A stretch of DNA of 64,000 nt from Branchiostoma lanceolatum (taxonomy: Eukaryota > Chordata > Leptocardii > Amphioxiformes > Branchiostomatidae), in NCBI RefSeq assembly GCF_035083965.1, contig NC_089736.1:6265501-6329500 (forward strand), in the 5' to 3' direction. Below are positions 36,877 to 48,009 of the stretch, piece by piece; the first letter of the stretch is position 1; every line of letters starts with the position of its first letter. The notes below the pieces were generated by a model. The model was not told the origin of the DNA. It saw only the letters and a program-made list of their open reading frames with translations, and made no database searches. Made by a program: the position numbers and the translations under genes.

Positions 36877-39753
36877 CTAAACAACTGTATACTGAAGTAA
36901 CCATTCGTAAGAGTTTACATTTGGGTCTCTTTTGCCGGCCACTTGAAGCGATGTACCTTGAGACCCAGTGGTTGCTTTACCCTCCCAGCAATCATCACTA
37001 CCCTGTACCAAGTGGAACCATTTCCCATCAGCTATCGCGACCACGTCAGCAACCTTTGGCCACCTGATTCGAAACTGGACGGCCCGATTTGAGGCAAGGC
37101 GTCCGTTTTTCGGTTGAAACACCTTACAGCCAGATGTCCAGGTTCTGAACGTTTTTGGAAAAGGCACGCATTTTGGTTTCTTCTTTTTACATCGCATGAT
37201 GTAAGTGCAGTGTTTGTGGTAAGACTTGTCTCCGGATCCGGATTCTTCTTTGGCCCATATTGTCAAACTATGTAAACCCGGTTCAGGGCACCTGACGTAG
37301 AATGTTGCGCATGCGTATTCGGGTTCCGTGAAGACGTACTCATTCCACCGGGAGTCTTCCCCAAAATGGCACATGAAACGCAACCTAGTGTCAAACTCAA
37401 ACTGAATTTTGACGTCACCTTCAGGAACGTCAACTATGGCTTCCGGATGGCTTGTACCGGAAATGACGCCATCGAGAAGGAAGTGGCCTGGCCCCCGTAT
37501 TGTCACCCCGTTGCTTGATGGGAAGGGTAGAATTGTCGCTTTAGGGATTTTGCACTGTATCACATACTCGAGTAATAAATCATGGCTTCCTGATGTCGTT
37601 CCTTTCTTGGCGAAGATGGTAAACTTGAAGTTCCCTTCTGTTGGAGGAACAACGTAAAAACATGCCTCCATGTCGACAATTTCGTGTAGAATACAGTTCT
37701 TGATTTCCGTCGACTTCTTTTTACCATCGGACGATTTTAGATGCGCAACAAACGACATGGCTTCGTGAAGACTTATTTTTATAGTGGTGGAACCCGATTT
37801 TGTTGGCACGCGTGCTTTAGTGTGGCTAAGGTCAGACATGCGCAGACCAAGGTCAAAGAAACCAGATTTCAAGAGCACCCATGACTCAAACGTTCCTACA
37901 GAGACTGGGTCGTTTAAAAGCTGCCAACTGTCATCTAACGGAAGGTGGTCTGATACGAGAAACTCTGGCTCTGTTAGAAAGTAGTGTTCCTTGTAGTTAA
38001 ACACAAATGTTCTTGAACTTATGTCGGAGTGCCCTGCGGCCCATGTACAGTCTAGGAGGTACCAGAACCCGTTGATTTGTACGGCGTTCCAGGCATGGTT
38101 ACTGGGTTCCTGGAATTTGGTGCCGACCACGTAGTCGACTCCTTTGGCTTTCCCAGAGACGGTCTTGCATGGGATGTTCGCCAACCTAGAAAAGAGAAAC
38201 AAGAATATTGTATGTCATGACTTCATTTGTATTTTTTATAAAAGCCTGGCTTATAAGCCTATCTGTTAGGCAAATGTAGGATTATGGGGATATCGAGACT
38301 TCCCATTTATTCAAATGAGGAGTGTGCTATTCGTAAATCAGCTGTCAGAATTACCTGCATAATTCTGCAAACAGGTCAGCGTAGCCCTGACAAATAGCCG
38401 TCCTTGTCCTGAACACGGCTTCTGGTGACGTGTCCCCGTATGCAGTTCCCGTGACGTAGCCGCTGACGTCATATTTAACGTGTGTAGCCATCCACATGAA
38501 AAGGACACGTATTCTCTCCAGTGGCGTTTTGGTAGGACGAGTCAAATAGTCCACGAGCGAGCGCATAGAGGTTTCCGCGTGTTCCGGGGTCTATGGAATA
38601 AAAACGTTTCAGAAACTCATTAGCATTCTCCTGTACAGAGCCTCACGGTCCACGCCCTATACATTACACCTTGGAGAGTATCTGCTAAACCGGGCTGAGG
38701 TTTCCACTTTTGTGGGCGTGGCCTCTAACCAGCTATCTGAGCCAATCAAAGAATCGGTTTTACCTTAAAAAAATAGGCGATTGTCTGATTGGTTGTAGGC
38801 TACGCCCACAAATATGGAAACCTCAGTCCAGTTAGCAGCTCACCCCAAGGTACAAGGCTCTGTATAGGAGAATGCTCATTATAGGCTAGGCACCAAAGGA
38901 AATACATTGGAAATGTAAAGAAAGAAAAGAAATAGCAAGTCATTGCAAACATTACTACAGAAACTTAACGATTTCTTCATTCGCTAAATAAAAAAAAGAA
39001 TACCTGTTTGGCATAGTCGTCTAGCTCCTTGAAGACAGACAAGTCTGGGATGAGCTCCACTTTCTTAAGACGTCCTGAGGTTTCTGTCTTTTCTAGCTTA
39101 TTAGAGTTTTGGGTGGCGGTTGGCCTTATTGTCTCAGTGTCCACAGCATTGCCACCGTTGAATTTGTAGTCACTTTTGTCAACATTTTCTCTGTCTGCAG
39201 CCCTTGACAGCTGTGTGGCGGTGGTAGTTGTGTTACACGGTCTCTTTTCTTCGATCGTGATATTTTTGTGCTCTTCTTTCTGTATGGCTTCGCATTGACC
39301 TGACGATACTCTTTTCTTTTCCTGTGCCTCTGTTTCCGTCACGTGCACCTCCTCCCTTAGTGTTGAAATACTCTCAGAATTTTCCGGTTTGCAAAGACTT
39401 TCTATTGAGTCTTGGCTGTTACAACTTGCTGTCGAATCGCGAGTTGACCCTCCGTTGTTCAGAGACACCCCACCTGGCGACTTCTTTTCATGTTGCACCA
39501 AGGTGTCAGCGCTAGTTTCTTTTGTCAGATCCGACTGTTTACACAACACCCTCGACCCTTGTGATGAGGAAATACTTGTGTCGGAAACAACGTTCTTGCC
39601 TGTGTCCTTTGTCTTTGCTGCTGTCCGATGTTGACCACCATTTTGGATTCCACTGTCTATTTTTTCTGTTGCAGATCGTAGTTTCTTCACGGGCACATTT
39701 CTCGCTGTCGTGACGACGGTTGCCGACGACGAAGACGAACAAGACGACCCCAT
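36877..39753 (-). CDS. Kyphoscoliosis-peptidase-like protein (transglutaminase-like fold)
   Basis: Three exons: 39753-39004, 38590-38355 and 38185-36877; phases agree and the product is 764 residues. Exon 1 is a 250-residue, Ser/Thr/Glu/Lys-rich and probably disordered N-terminus. The start at 39753 gives MGSSCSS, a good N-myristoylation signal with a palmitoylatable Cys5; the in-frame ATG at 39801 would bury it. Exon 2 and the start of exon 3 form the transglutaminase-like core, with the catalytic triad visible: Cys in AICQGYADLF, His in NHAWNAV and Asp in LLDCTW. The rest of exon 3 holds about three beta-rich repeats, each with an LRF, FYV or FTIFAK-like core, ending in YEWLLQYTVV. The layout is that of KY and hillarin-type proteins, which act at muscle Z-discs and cytoskeletal junctions. 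Activity cannot be judged from sequence alone, but the triad is complete. Confidence 0.92.
38617..38882. repeat. Foldback (MITE-like) element in KY-like intron 1
   Basis: Terminal inverted repeats pair ATTAGCATTCTCCTGTACAG at the left with its near complement CTGTATAGGAGAATGCTCAT at the right. Inner arms also pair (GGTTTCCACTTTTGTGGGCG with CGCCCACAAATATGGAAACC). No coding capacity. It fills about two thirds of the intron. Confidence 0.8.
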
Positions 39754-41478
39754 GTTGCTCGTGCGTTTACCAGACAGTTCGTCGTCATAACAGAAACACA
39801 CTATAATCCAACAAAACCCGTAGATACCTGTGAATATTGCACATCTTACCGCAATCGAAGTTGTGACTACGACTGTCAGATATAGTCGACCAGGTAGCCT
39901 GACCAGGTACTAGTATATAGAGCCCAGGTAGCCTTAGCCATTCAGTCAACACCGCATCTGCACGCAAAAAAGAAACAGAGCAAAGTCCAAACAAACGAAT
40001 ATCTTTTAGTTAGATCAGTTTCATCAAATAACAGACACTACAAATACGAAAGAGGCTCAATGAAGGATGAACGCTTAAAACAACAACATCTAGACCATAA
40101 AATCACGTATTTACGTTTATTTTAATCGTTGCGTGTGGGCAAAACACCTGCGTTCTCCTCCCCATGGTGACGTGATCCCGGGGGGATATTTAATTATCAG
40201 CCATTCATGACAGCGAGCCTGACACAATGGGAACGCCCTAAGGGCAATTGTCGTTTACATAGGTTACGCCAGGACAGTTTACCTTGCGAACAATGTAAAT
40301 ATCCCTCACATAGATTAGCCAGAATGACGCAGCAGTTCTATCTTCTTGTATATGTTCTGGCAAAATGTCGCTTGGCTGAACTGCTTTCGTGTTATCAACT
40401 TATCACGCAGTTTCCGAAAGCCTGTAGTGCAAGTACAATATTTGTACAATAAATACGTCATTCCTTTTAAATAGAATATTCAACACCCATATCAGAGTCA
40501 TAAAGGTCTGTCAAAATCTAACTGCCACTATAGGAACCCGTTTTCTTTAGAAATGTATATGATTTCTTATGGGTAATTTGTAAATTTGTAAATTTGTAAA
40601 TTTGTATGTGTATTATGTTACAATGGTTCGTTGCACATGAAATCAAGAAATCCAACATAGATACCCTTGTCATTTGTATTCCTCGAGCTATATGAATAGA
40701 ATATAAGCGCGTGTTCTGTGTAATATGTAGAAGACGAAATAATTAAGTCGTAGCTTGAGCAAAAATGCAGTTTATTAAATGGCAATGGCATGACAAACAA
40801 ACTAACACGTGTCTATAGTTCAAGGTTCTATGCTACAGTAACACAACAACACAACCATCTGACTAACCATCTACTCTTGGCTAGCCACCACTACAAAATT
40901 CCCAGCATCTTTAAGAGAATGTTTCGCGTGCCCCTTAGACGGAGCGTACAATTTTTCTGGAACCCTAACTGGATTCGATATAGATGATCATCCAATAAAA
41001 AATTCAAATAATAGATAAACCGATATGTTGACAAGTCAAACCCAATGTTCAGTCGATGGCCCTGAGGAAAATTTTGAAAGCCGACAAAAATGGTAAAGAT
41101 TCTAAAGATTTTTGAAGAAATGGATTTTGAAAGAAAAGGTCAATATCATTATTGGATGATCACTAGACGACAATGGCTACTCAATATCCAATGTGAATAT
41201 TTAAACAACCAGACTTAAAGACATCTTAACACCGCCTATCTCAAACAATCTCAGTGTAACTGAACGCTAACAGTTCTATACTTGGTACAAAGTTGAAACT
41301 ACACTTCATATGTTAACTATTCACTAAAACATAAATTCTTGTCATCTATTTCACTGTAAGCTATTTCAAACTACATTCGTGGAGCTTAAGTTGCTAGATT
41401 CAGCAAAACTTCTCAAATCCAAAGAAATGGACACACTCTGGATCAAATAGATCCCATGGCGTCATGAATATCATGACG
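39754..41478. other. Intergenic spacer
   Basis: 5' flank of the KY-like gene and 3' flank of the cytokine-like gene. A small AAATTTGT microsatellite lies near 40573-40602. A plus-strand TTTATT (minus AATAAA) near 40772 is a possible distant polyadenylation signal. No exon chain seen. Confidence 0.45.
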
Positions 41479-44264
41479 TCACTCCTCTTGGGTACAGTGG
41501 ATGTATCGGAAACCGATCAAATCGCTGAGGATCCATCGAAGGAACCAGCGGAAGTTGTTCAGCACCTGGTAGTCACGTGACACGCGGAGGTCGCCGGTTG
41601 GGTCTTTCTCGGCATCTGTCATGACGTCACTTCCTTCGACGTCGGGGAGACTGTAGCACATGTGATGAGGCTACATGGGCAGAAAACGGACATTTCATAC
41701 TATACTTGTTTAATTCATGTAAAGAAATTAAGATATTAATTATACATTACTCATTCTACAAGCTGATACATAAACAAGAAATTATTTCTGTCTGAACTTA
41801 TTTTTATTATCTATCATCATTACTGAGCCCTCACCTGTGCAGTAACCCTGATCTTGGTTAGCAGGTGCTGCAGACGCTCGAGGGTGGTGTGGGTGGAGTT
41901 CATTAGGCGGAAGGAACCAGTACCGGAGATTTCCGCATGGCGGCGCTCGTCGTGGCGCACCTCGCTGAGATAGGCTTGGAAGGTGAGGAGATCCGCATAG
42001 ATCCGACCAACCTTAGCTTCCTCCTGTAAGGTGAGATATACGCATGCAACTGTTGGTCCCTGTCAAAGCATCTTTAATTACACACCTTGTAGGCTACCCT
42101 AGGCATGGCAAAACTTCCTAGCATATGTTGTAATCTGAACCTTAACCCATAGAATCTTCATGCATTTCAAATCACTGTCATGCTTTTTCCATGCAGGTAT
42201 ACATATAATAGGCTAATCTCCAAGTAGATGTGCTATTCTGGTTCTTTCCTGTGCCTTTTAGGTTAGCAGTTAACAAACCGTGCCACCAAACAGACGTAAA
42301 AATGGCGCCGCCCCTGAGACGTCGCCAAAAAAATTATAACACAACTGCTTGCATATTACTACTGCATGCGCGCACCATCACCATAGACAGGGTGGTACCG
42401 TTACCGAGATGTCGAGGGTACCAGGGCAGTACCCTGGGGGCATTTCTTCATGTGAGCCGCAACTGCAGACGACCAGGTCTTCTATCTTAATTCGCGAAGG
42501 AATATTTTTATTATGCATGGGAAATTAATGTTTGAATCGTTCTGAATAGTTACAGATGGTTTTCTGCATTTCGTGTGTCTGACATGAAATTACGCTTGAC
42601 ATTTGCACATATACAAGTAGACTTTACAATAGAAAATATGTTTAGCATCTTTATAGTAGTTCATTTTTCTATCCTTCCCAACATGAAACTTTTTAAACAT
42701 TCCCTCCATGATCAACAATAAAATTTCGGAGAGTCTAGAATTTTTTTAACGTTAAAAAGGAACAAAGAAAGTTTGTTTTCATATAGAAATATCGTGCTTA
42801 TTTAGTGTAGATATAATACACAACAGTAGATGGAAAGTTCGTGTCATACCCCTAAGTTCGTCCAGTTCAAGTAGGGCATGCGCAGTCCGCTCATCAGACC
42901 GTCCAGGGTGAAGTCGTGGCCGAAACATCCGGTAGAGGACGACGGGTATTGGTCCACCTGATCACGTGATGATATAAAATGAATGTCATTTCCGTTTTTT
43001 TATGACGCTTGTTAGATAACTGTTCTTTGGGGGCATTAAGATGTTTTTGTGCTTCTAATATGCATCAAAATAAAGCTAAACTAAATACTGAAACATTGTA
43101 AAACATGTAACTCTAAGATTCTAATATTCTGGAAAGAGGTTTGGTTTGGTACCTTTAGAAGTACATATTCAGAAGCAAATATCTGGAAGTACATTTTGGA
43201 TTTTTTTTTTTTTAAAGTGCATTTTTGTAACTGACACATGTATCACTATTGGGCTCCACTCCTAAAGCGTTGACAAAAAGGGGTACTTACAAACTCGTTG
43301 AAAGTCGCGTTGGCGGCATTCCCCAGGCGGATGACTAGATTGCGCATCGCCGTGAAGAGTTGGCAGGGCGTTTGGGTGGGGAAACCCCCGACCTCCGTCA
43401 TGTCGTCATGCCTGGGGACACACCTGCCTGACACGGTCGTCATGGTAACCATGATGCACATGGCGGCAACCATTACACCTGGCGAGAAGAATTGTGGGTA
43501 AAGCTTTGAGAACGTTGTCTTTGCTACTTAAGGCATGGAGGTATGTTTAACATTTTGGTCTGTTCTCTTTGTGATTCCTAGATATAATAAACATGTGTCA
43601 ATCTTTCAATTAGTTATAAAAAAATCTACTTGTCACATTGAAATACGTTGTATTTCCTTGTAGACGACAACATTGAAATATTTTTAAAGCACAAGAGATG
43701 ATTCATCTATTCGAAAATGTTGGCTGTTGATGCAAAGACTTCTCCAGCTGAATACCTTTTACTGCAGGTTTTCAAAACATGCGAGTCAAAATGTCTTCAA
43801 ACAAAAATTCATTGAAGAATATATACTGCTTCTTAAACACAGTGTTTTTGACTTTCTAACGACGAAAAATGGGTTTGCCTTACAGTTATATGTAACTATG
43901 TCAAACTAGAACTGATGTTTCATCTGAACATAGACAAATCTGTATCGTTTCCTTCCTGTATCCTGATTGCTATAGCGGGGAAGGAAGTGTCATTGGCGTG
44001 CGCGACATATGTAAAGAATAGCACTGACAGAAGATAAAGGATACAGGAAGAACTTTAAACTATAACTCGACGTTATTCATTATCCTGGATATGTCATTAT
44101 CTTTTAGATATCGGTAAAAGAAATCGTTTAAAATCACTTACAAGAAAAGCAAAAAAAAATTACTGATAAGCCAAGCCTAAACGCCAGAAACAGAGTTTTA
44201 AAGCTTTCAAGTGGGTGATAAATCATAAATTATACATACTTGTCATCTTCACTGGTAGCTGCAT
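41479..44264 (-). CDS. Candidate long-chain class I four-helix cytokine (secreted)
   Basis: Five exons: 44264-44240 (25 nt), 43478-43291 (188), 42957-42850 (108), 42023-41835 (189) and 41670-41479 (192). All are GT-AG, intron phases are 1-0-0-0, and the product is 233 residues. Exon 1 holds only the first eight codons of a signal peptide that ends near residue 26 (TTVSG). The mature chain has five Cys (28, 47, 82, 175, 229) and three sequons (N65, N102, N149). Four amphipathic segments follow: A about 45-75, B 108-132, C 150-170 and D 202-226 (FRWFLRWILSDLIGFRYI). Helix A ends with exon 2, the A-B loop is exon 3, B and C share exon 4, and D is exon 5. Vertebrate IL-6, G-CSF, EPO and GH genes use this same plan. 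Local resemblance to EPO (TGC in the A-B loop, a C-terminal Cys) and to CNTF/CLCF1 (helix D) is suggestive only. A TATA box lies upstream. Gene structure is well supported; the family assignment is inference. Confidence 0.78.
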
Positions 44265-44350
44265 GATGTCTATTTCTGCTCACTTCTGATGATGATTATG
44301 ACGATCGTACAACGGATTCAAGTTGAAGTGCCGTAGTTGCTAGACCGTGC

Positions 44351-44360
44351 ACTTTTTATA
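44351..44360 (-). promoter_or_regulatory. TATA box of the cytokine-like gene
   Basis: Minus strand TATAAAAAGT, 87-96 bases upstream of the ATG. It would place transcription start near 44330 with a 5' leader of about 65 bases. Tissue-specific or inducible genes often use such promoters. Confidence 0.5.
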
Positions 44361-45335
44361 CAATTTTAGCGGTTTCGATTTTCGTAAAATTGACCTTAAA
44401 ATAGCATTCTTATCACGTAACGTAAATAGTTACCAGACAATACGTAGTTGCACGTTATTTGTCATCGACCAAGATGGCGTAAACGTCCGGCCTTCTTCGT
44501 TGTTTCCTATATGACAGGTGTTGACACTGAATACCGTATTCGCCATAGAAACCACCTCGGGCATACCTTGTACTGTGTGTGAATTACTGGGAAGAAACAT
44601 CTCAAAAAACGATTATCCTTAGATCTTATCATACATTTTGTGTAATGTTTTGGGGGTATTTCTTACGATATATGTACTAATTTTTGAAATGTATGAATTT
44701 CACCGATTTTAGAATCGTATATAAATATGTACGGACTTAGGTTAAGAGCATTTCTTAGTTTCCTGTCATGTATTGCTTCTTCATACATTAATCATCTATG
44801 ACAGGATGCTAGATGTAAAGTTACCTTAGGTCTCACAAAACAGAAAAATGGCAATACTATGACATCATATATCAATATATTATACGATAAAAATGAAACA
44901 AGGATGCGTCAAAATCCCCCCACCCCCAATTTCCCCGGTTTCCCTTGAGGCAATTCACCATTGGAGTTTCCGTAGCCAATGACCCAATCCTTAACCCGAT
45001 ATCTTGAACATTTCTTACGTTATGTTTACTTCTGAACCTGAGACGCGTCGTGTTTCATTTGTTTATTATTCGTCAAAACAAGCCGTTTCCTCAGTTAACC
45101 AGTCATAGTTATGGATTTAAAAACACCGCCATTGCCTTTAGCTAATCATCGAGCGCTCATGGACTTGCTCAACAAGTTTTATTTACAATGTTCGTCTCTT
45201 CACTTGCATTAATGTGGCGTGAATGATTATATGTTGTGTTACCGACGACCTGTAGTTGACAATTGAGAGTTTAAAGGTTATCCTGGTGACACAATAAGCA
45301 CGAGAACTCGATCTGTCAGAAGTATTGTCTTGAAA

Positions 45336-46526
45336 ATGTCAGCGGATCCGAGGTGGTTTCGGTGAAGTGGTAATTGACGAGCCGCCAAAGAGGGACTTTT
45401 TCGGGCGCCGGCCCTTTTCTGTCTCTTTTATTTGTAGAATATAGATAATTTCACACGGACTATTGTGTGCCATCAAATTAATTGTATTGGCACGATCCAA
45501 GAATGTTTGTTACACTTGAAAACGTGGAAATGATGGGCTTTCTCTAAAGTTGTGACAAAACGGCCTGGTAGCTTTCGGATAGTATTTCTCGATAGCCTAG
45601 AAAAACGGCTTCTGACTTGCACTATAGCTAGCCAGGACAGAACCATTTTGTCGTGATTTTCGAGATTATTACTGGGTTAATTTCATAAGAGTTTAAATAC
45701 TTGCATTACATTTTATGCGGCCACAAAATACTATGACCCCCCAAACAATCAAATGATATGTTTTAGAAAGTTGAAGTGGAATTGCTGTTAACGACTGGTA
45801 ATCACAAATTACTTTTATATCTTTTAGCCGATCTTTTAGTCGAGTTTTAGATACTTTGACGTCGTTTCGGCCTTATTGATTACCAGGAGGCACAATTTTT
45901 ATCATTTGCAGGGCAAGAGTTTCGGGTGCAGTGATTAAGTATAGTGAAAATTACTTATGTCCATCTTTGTTTCACATTGAAACTGAGACGGAAGACACTA
46001 TACAGTGCTGAGTAACTTTAGACGACTCAATAGTAACAAACGCCTTTCACGTTTGAATCACATCGATCTCTAGGTCCGTTACAACTTTTAATCGCTAATG
46101 GCCAAGCATAGGTTGGTCATACTCTGTAGTTAAGCACAACGATATCATGTCCTATCGTATGATAACCAGATGATAATATTATAACCAGTTGCCGAGAGCA
46201 GGCGTACAACTATCTATAAGGTGTTTTATTCTTTATTCAATCGAGATCAACCCAAAACACTAAACCATTAAGATGTTTTGGGTTACACTACCTGAGCTAT
46301 GATGACGGATTTCTGTACACCTTAGTCTTGGAAAGTTCAATTAATGATACACCCACCAGTAAGGAAGCAAAGACCAGGAAGTTTGTTCCAGAAAGATACT
46401 AGTTCTAGGAAAGAAGCTTATAAGGTGGTTGACCAACACAGGTACAAATTTAAATACAGGGACACAGTCATGTCCACCCACTCACAGAAACTATCCGACA
46501 GTCAGGATGAAAAGGACAGGAAATAG
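45336..46526 (+). other. Possible small two-exon gene (weak)
   Basis: ATG 45336 opens MSADPRWF and meets a donor-like CG/GTGAAGT at 45361, in a GC-richer patch. Near 46326 an acceptor-like TTCTGTACACCTTAG precedes an open stretch (LESSINDTPTSKEAKTRK), while another frame is open from 46344 to 46526 and is rich in charged residues. The phases do not join cleanly, so this is only a candidate. Confidence 0.18.
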
Positions 46527-48009
46527 ATTAGTCCACTTCAGTTTGCGTGATTCAGTCTAGCCAGGTAACCATTCCGCGGACCGGCATGGGGGTGTTTTAT
46601 CGGCCGGCCCCAGTCCTACTAAGACCGCCTTTCCTTTCGAGAGGCGTTCTTGAGGCCATCTCAGTAATGTCATTACCGATGCTGTATCAGTAAATGTCTT
46701 TAAATTCAACATCTTTTCTGTGGCGGCATTGGGGTACCCGGCAGAATCAAGGTAATGTCATCTGTCATCTTTAAGAGATGCGGTGGTCTTAGGGTATCCG
46801 GGAGTTATATAAGTTGTCCTTAACGTTCCACGTCTTTATCAATACAACTTCCCTTGGTTGGTCATATCATTTTCTGATCCTTACTTGTATTCAAACTTTA
46901 TCTGTTGTAGATAATCTAAAGGTTAATCTTGTATGAGAGAATCTTACTGCACTGTACTTTGTAATTGACCATCTTGATTGGTCATATAGACATTGCATAA
47001 TCCTAGATGTGTATGGTTCATGTGCCTTAGTCCTTTTATTCTATATAACACACACAACACATGTACTATGTTATATCATATTTCCCTTTGATGAAAAGTA
47101 TTATTTGTTTTCACAAGTATTACATTTTTCAGTGAGTGTTAAAAGACACAGCTTCATGCCATATAAAACATATCCTGAAAGGTGAGGCATACATGTACAT
47201 GTATATGTATAAAGGCAGACAGTACAAATGCATTACAATGATGCAGAACTCTCTACTGCCTAGGTTTCAACACAGCTGTAGTCTTAAACATAAAATAGTC
47301 TACTGTTTTTAATGTATTGCTCAGTACAGTACGTCTGTATCTATATAGCCCATATAACCACCCTTCAGCGTAACACACTGGTTTTGCAGGCATGCAGCAC
47401 GGCAGCAGCTGGTTATATTACACTGAACGACCTGTCACACCTAGCCTTTGCACATCTAGCTGCGAGTGTTGTTTAAAGCTATCTGTTCAAGCCTGACAGT
47501 CATGAAAGCACATATTGGAACACCAAAAAAAATACAATTCCTACATTGTCAACTTGATATGGCTGTAGCAAAGATGGCTCTTGCATCTGAACATTAACAT
47601 CACTGTACATACAAATTTGTACACATACACTATCAACAGTTTCTAATTTGCAGCCATGCTTTTCTAGATACAACAAAAACATACACACATGTAGCAGCTA
47701 GCAACAACTGATAGTGATCTTACCCCAACACACATATAGAATACATGACATTGTATTACAAAAGCTATGCAGACAGCTTACTTAGATCATAGGGATTCAA
47801 ATACACATGTGTCAGTATCCTTATGTGGTAGTACATGTGTAGGTTAATCTAAGTTTCCATATCTGCCATTATTCTATTATTCTATACAGATATCAGAAGC
47901 AAAAGAGTTTGTTACATGATGAAGAAAATTTGTATTTTTCATGAAATCTTCAGGTTTCCTGATATGATATTTATACAGTAAATCACAACTTTATGGGAGG
48001 ACTAATGGT

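Larger units (their letters stand above)
44265..48009. other. Intergenic spacer
   Basis: 5' flank of the cytokine-like gene and 3' flank of VPS25. It is mostly AT-rich. A possible small plus-strand transcription unit (45336-46526) is listed separately. From 46560 to 48009 no coding signal was seen. Confidence 0.45.

Noticed and set aside
42230-42490. 86-codon plus-strand frame in a cytokine-gene intron
   Set aside because: Basic low-complexity translation with no homology or splice signals.
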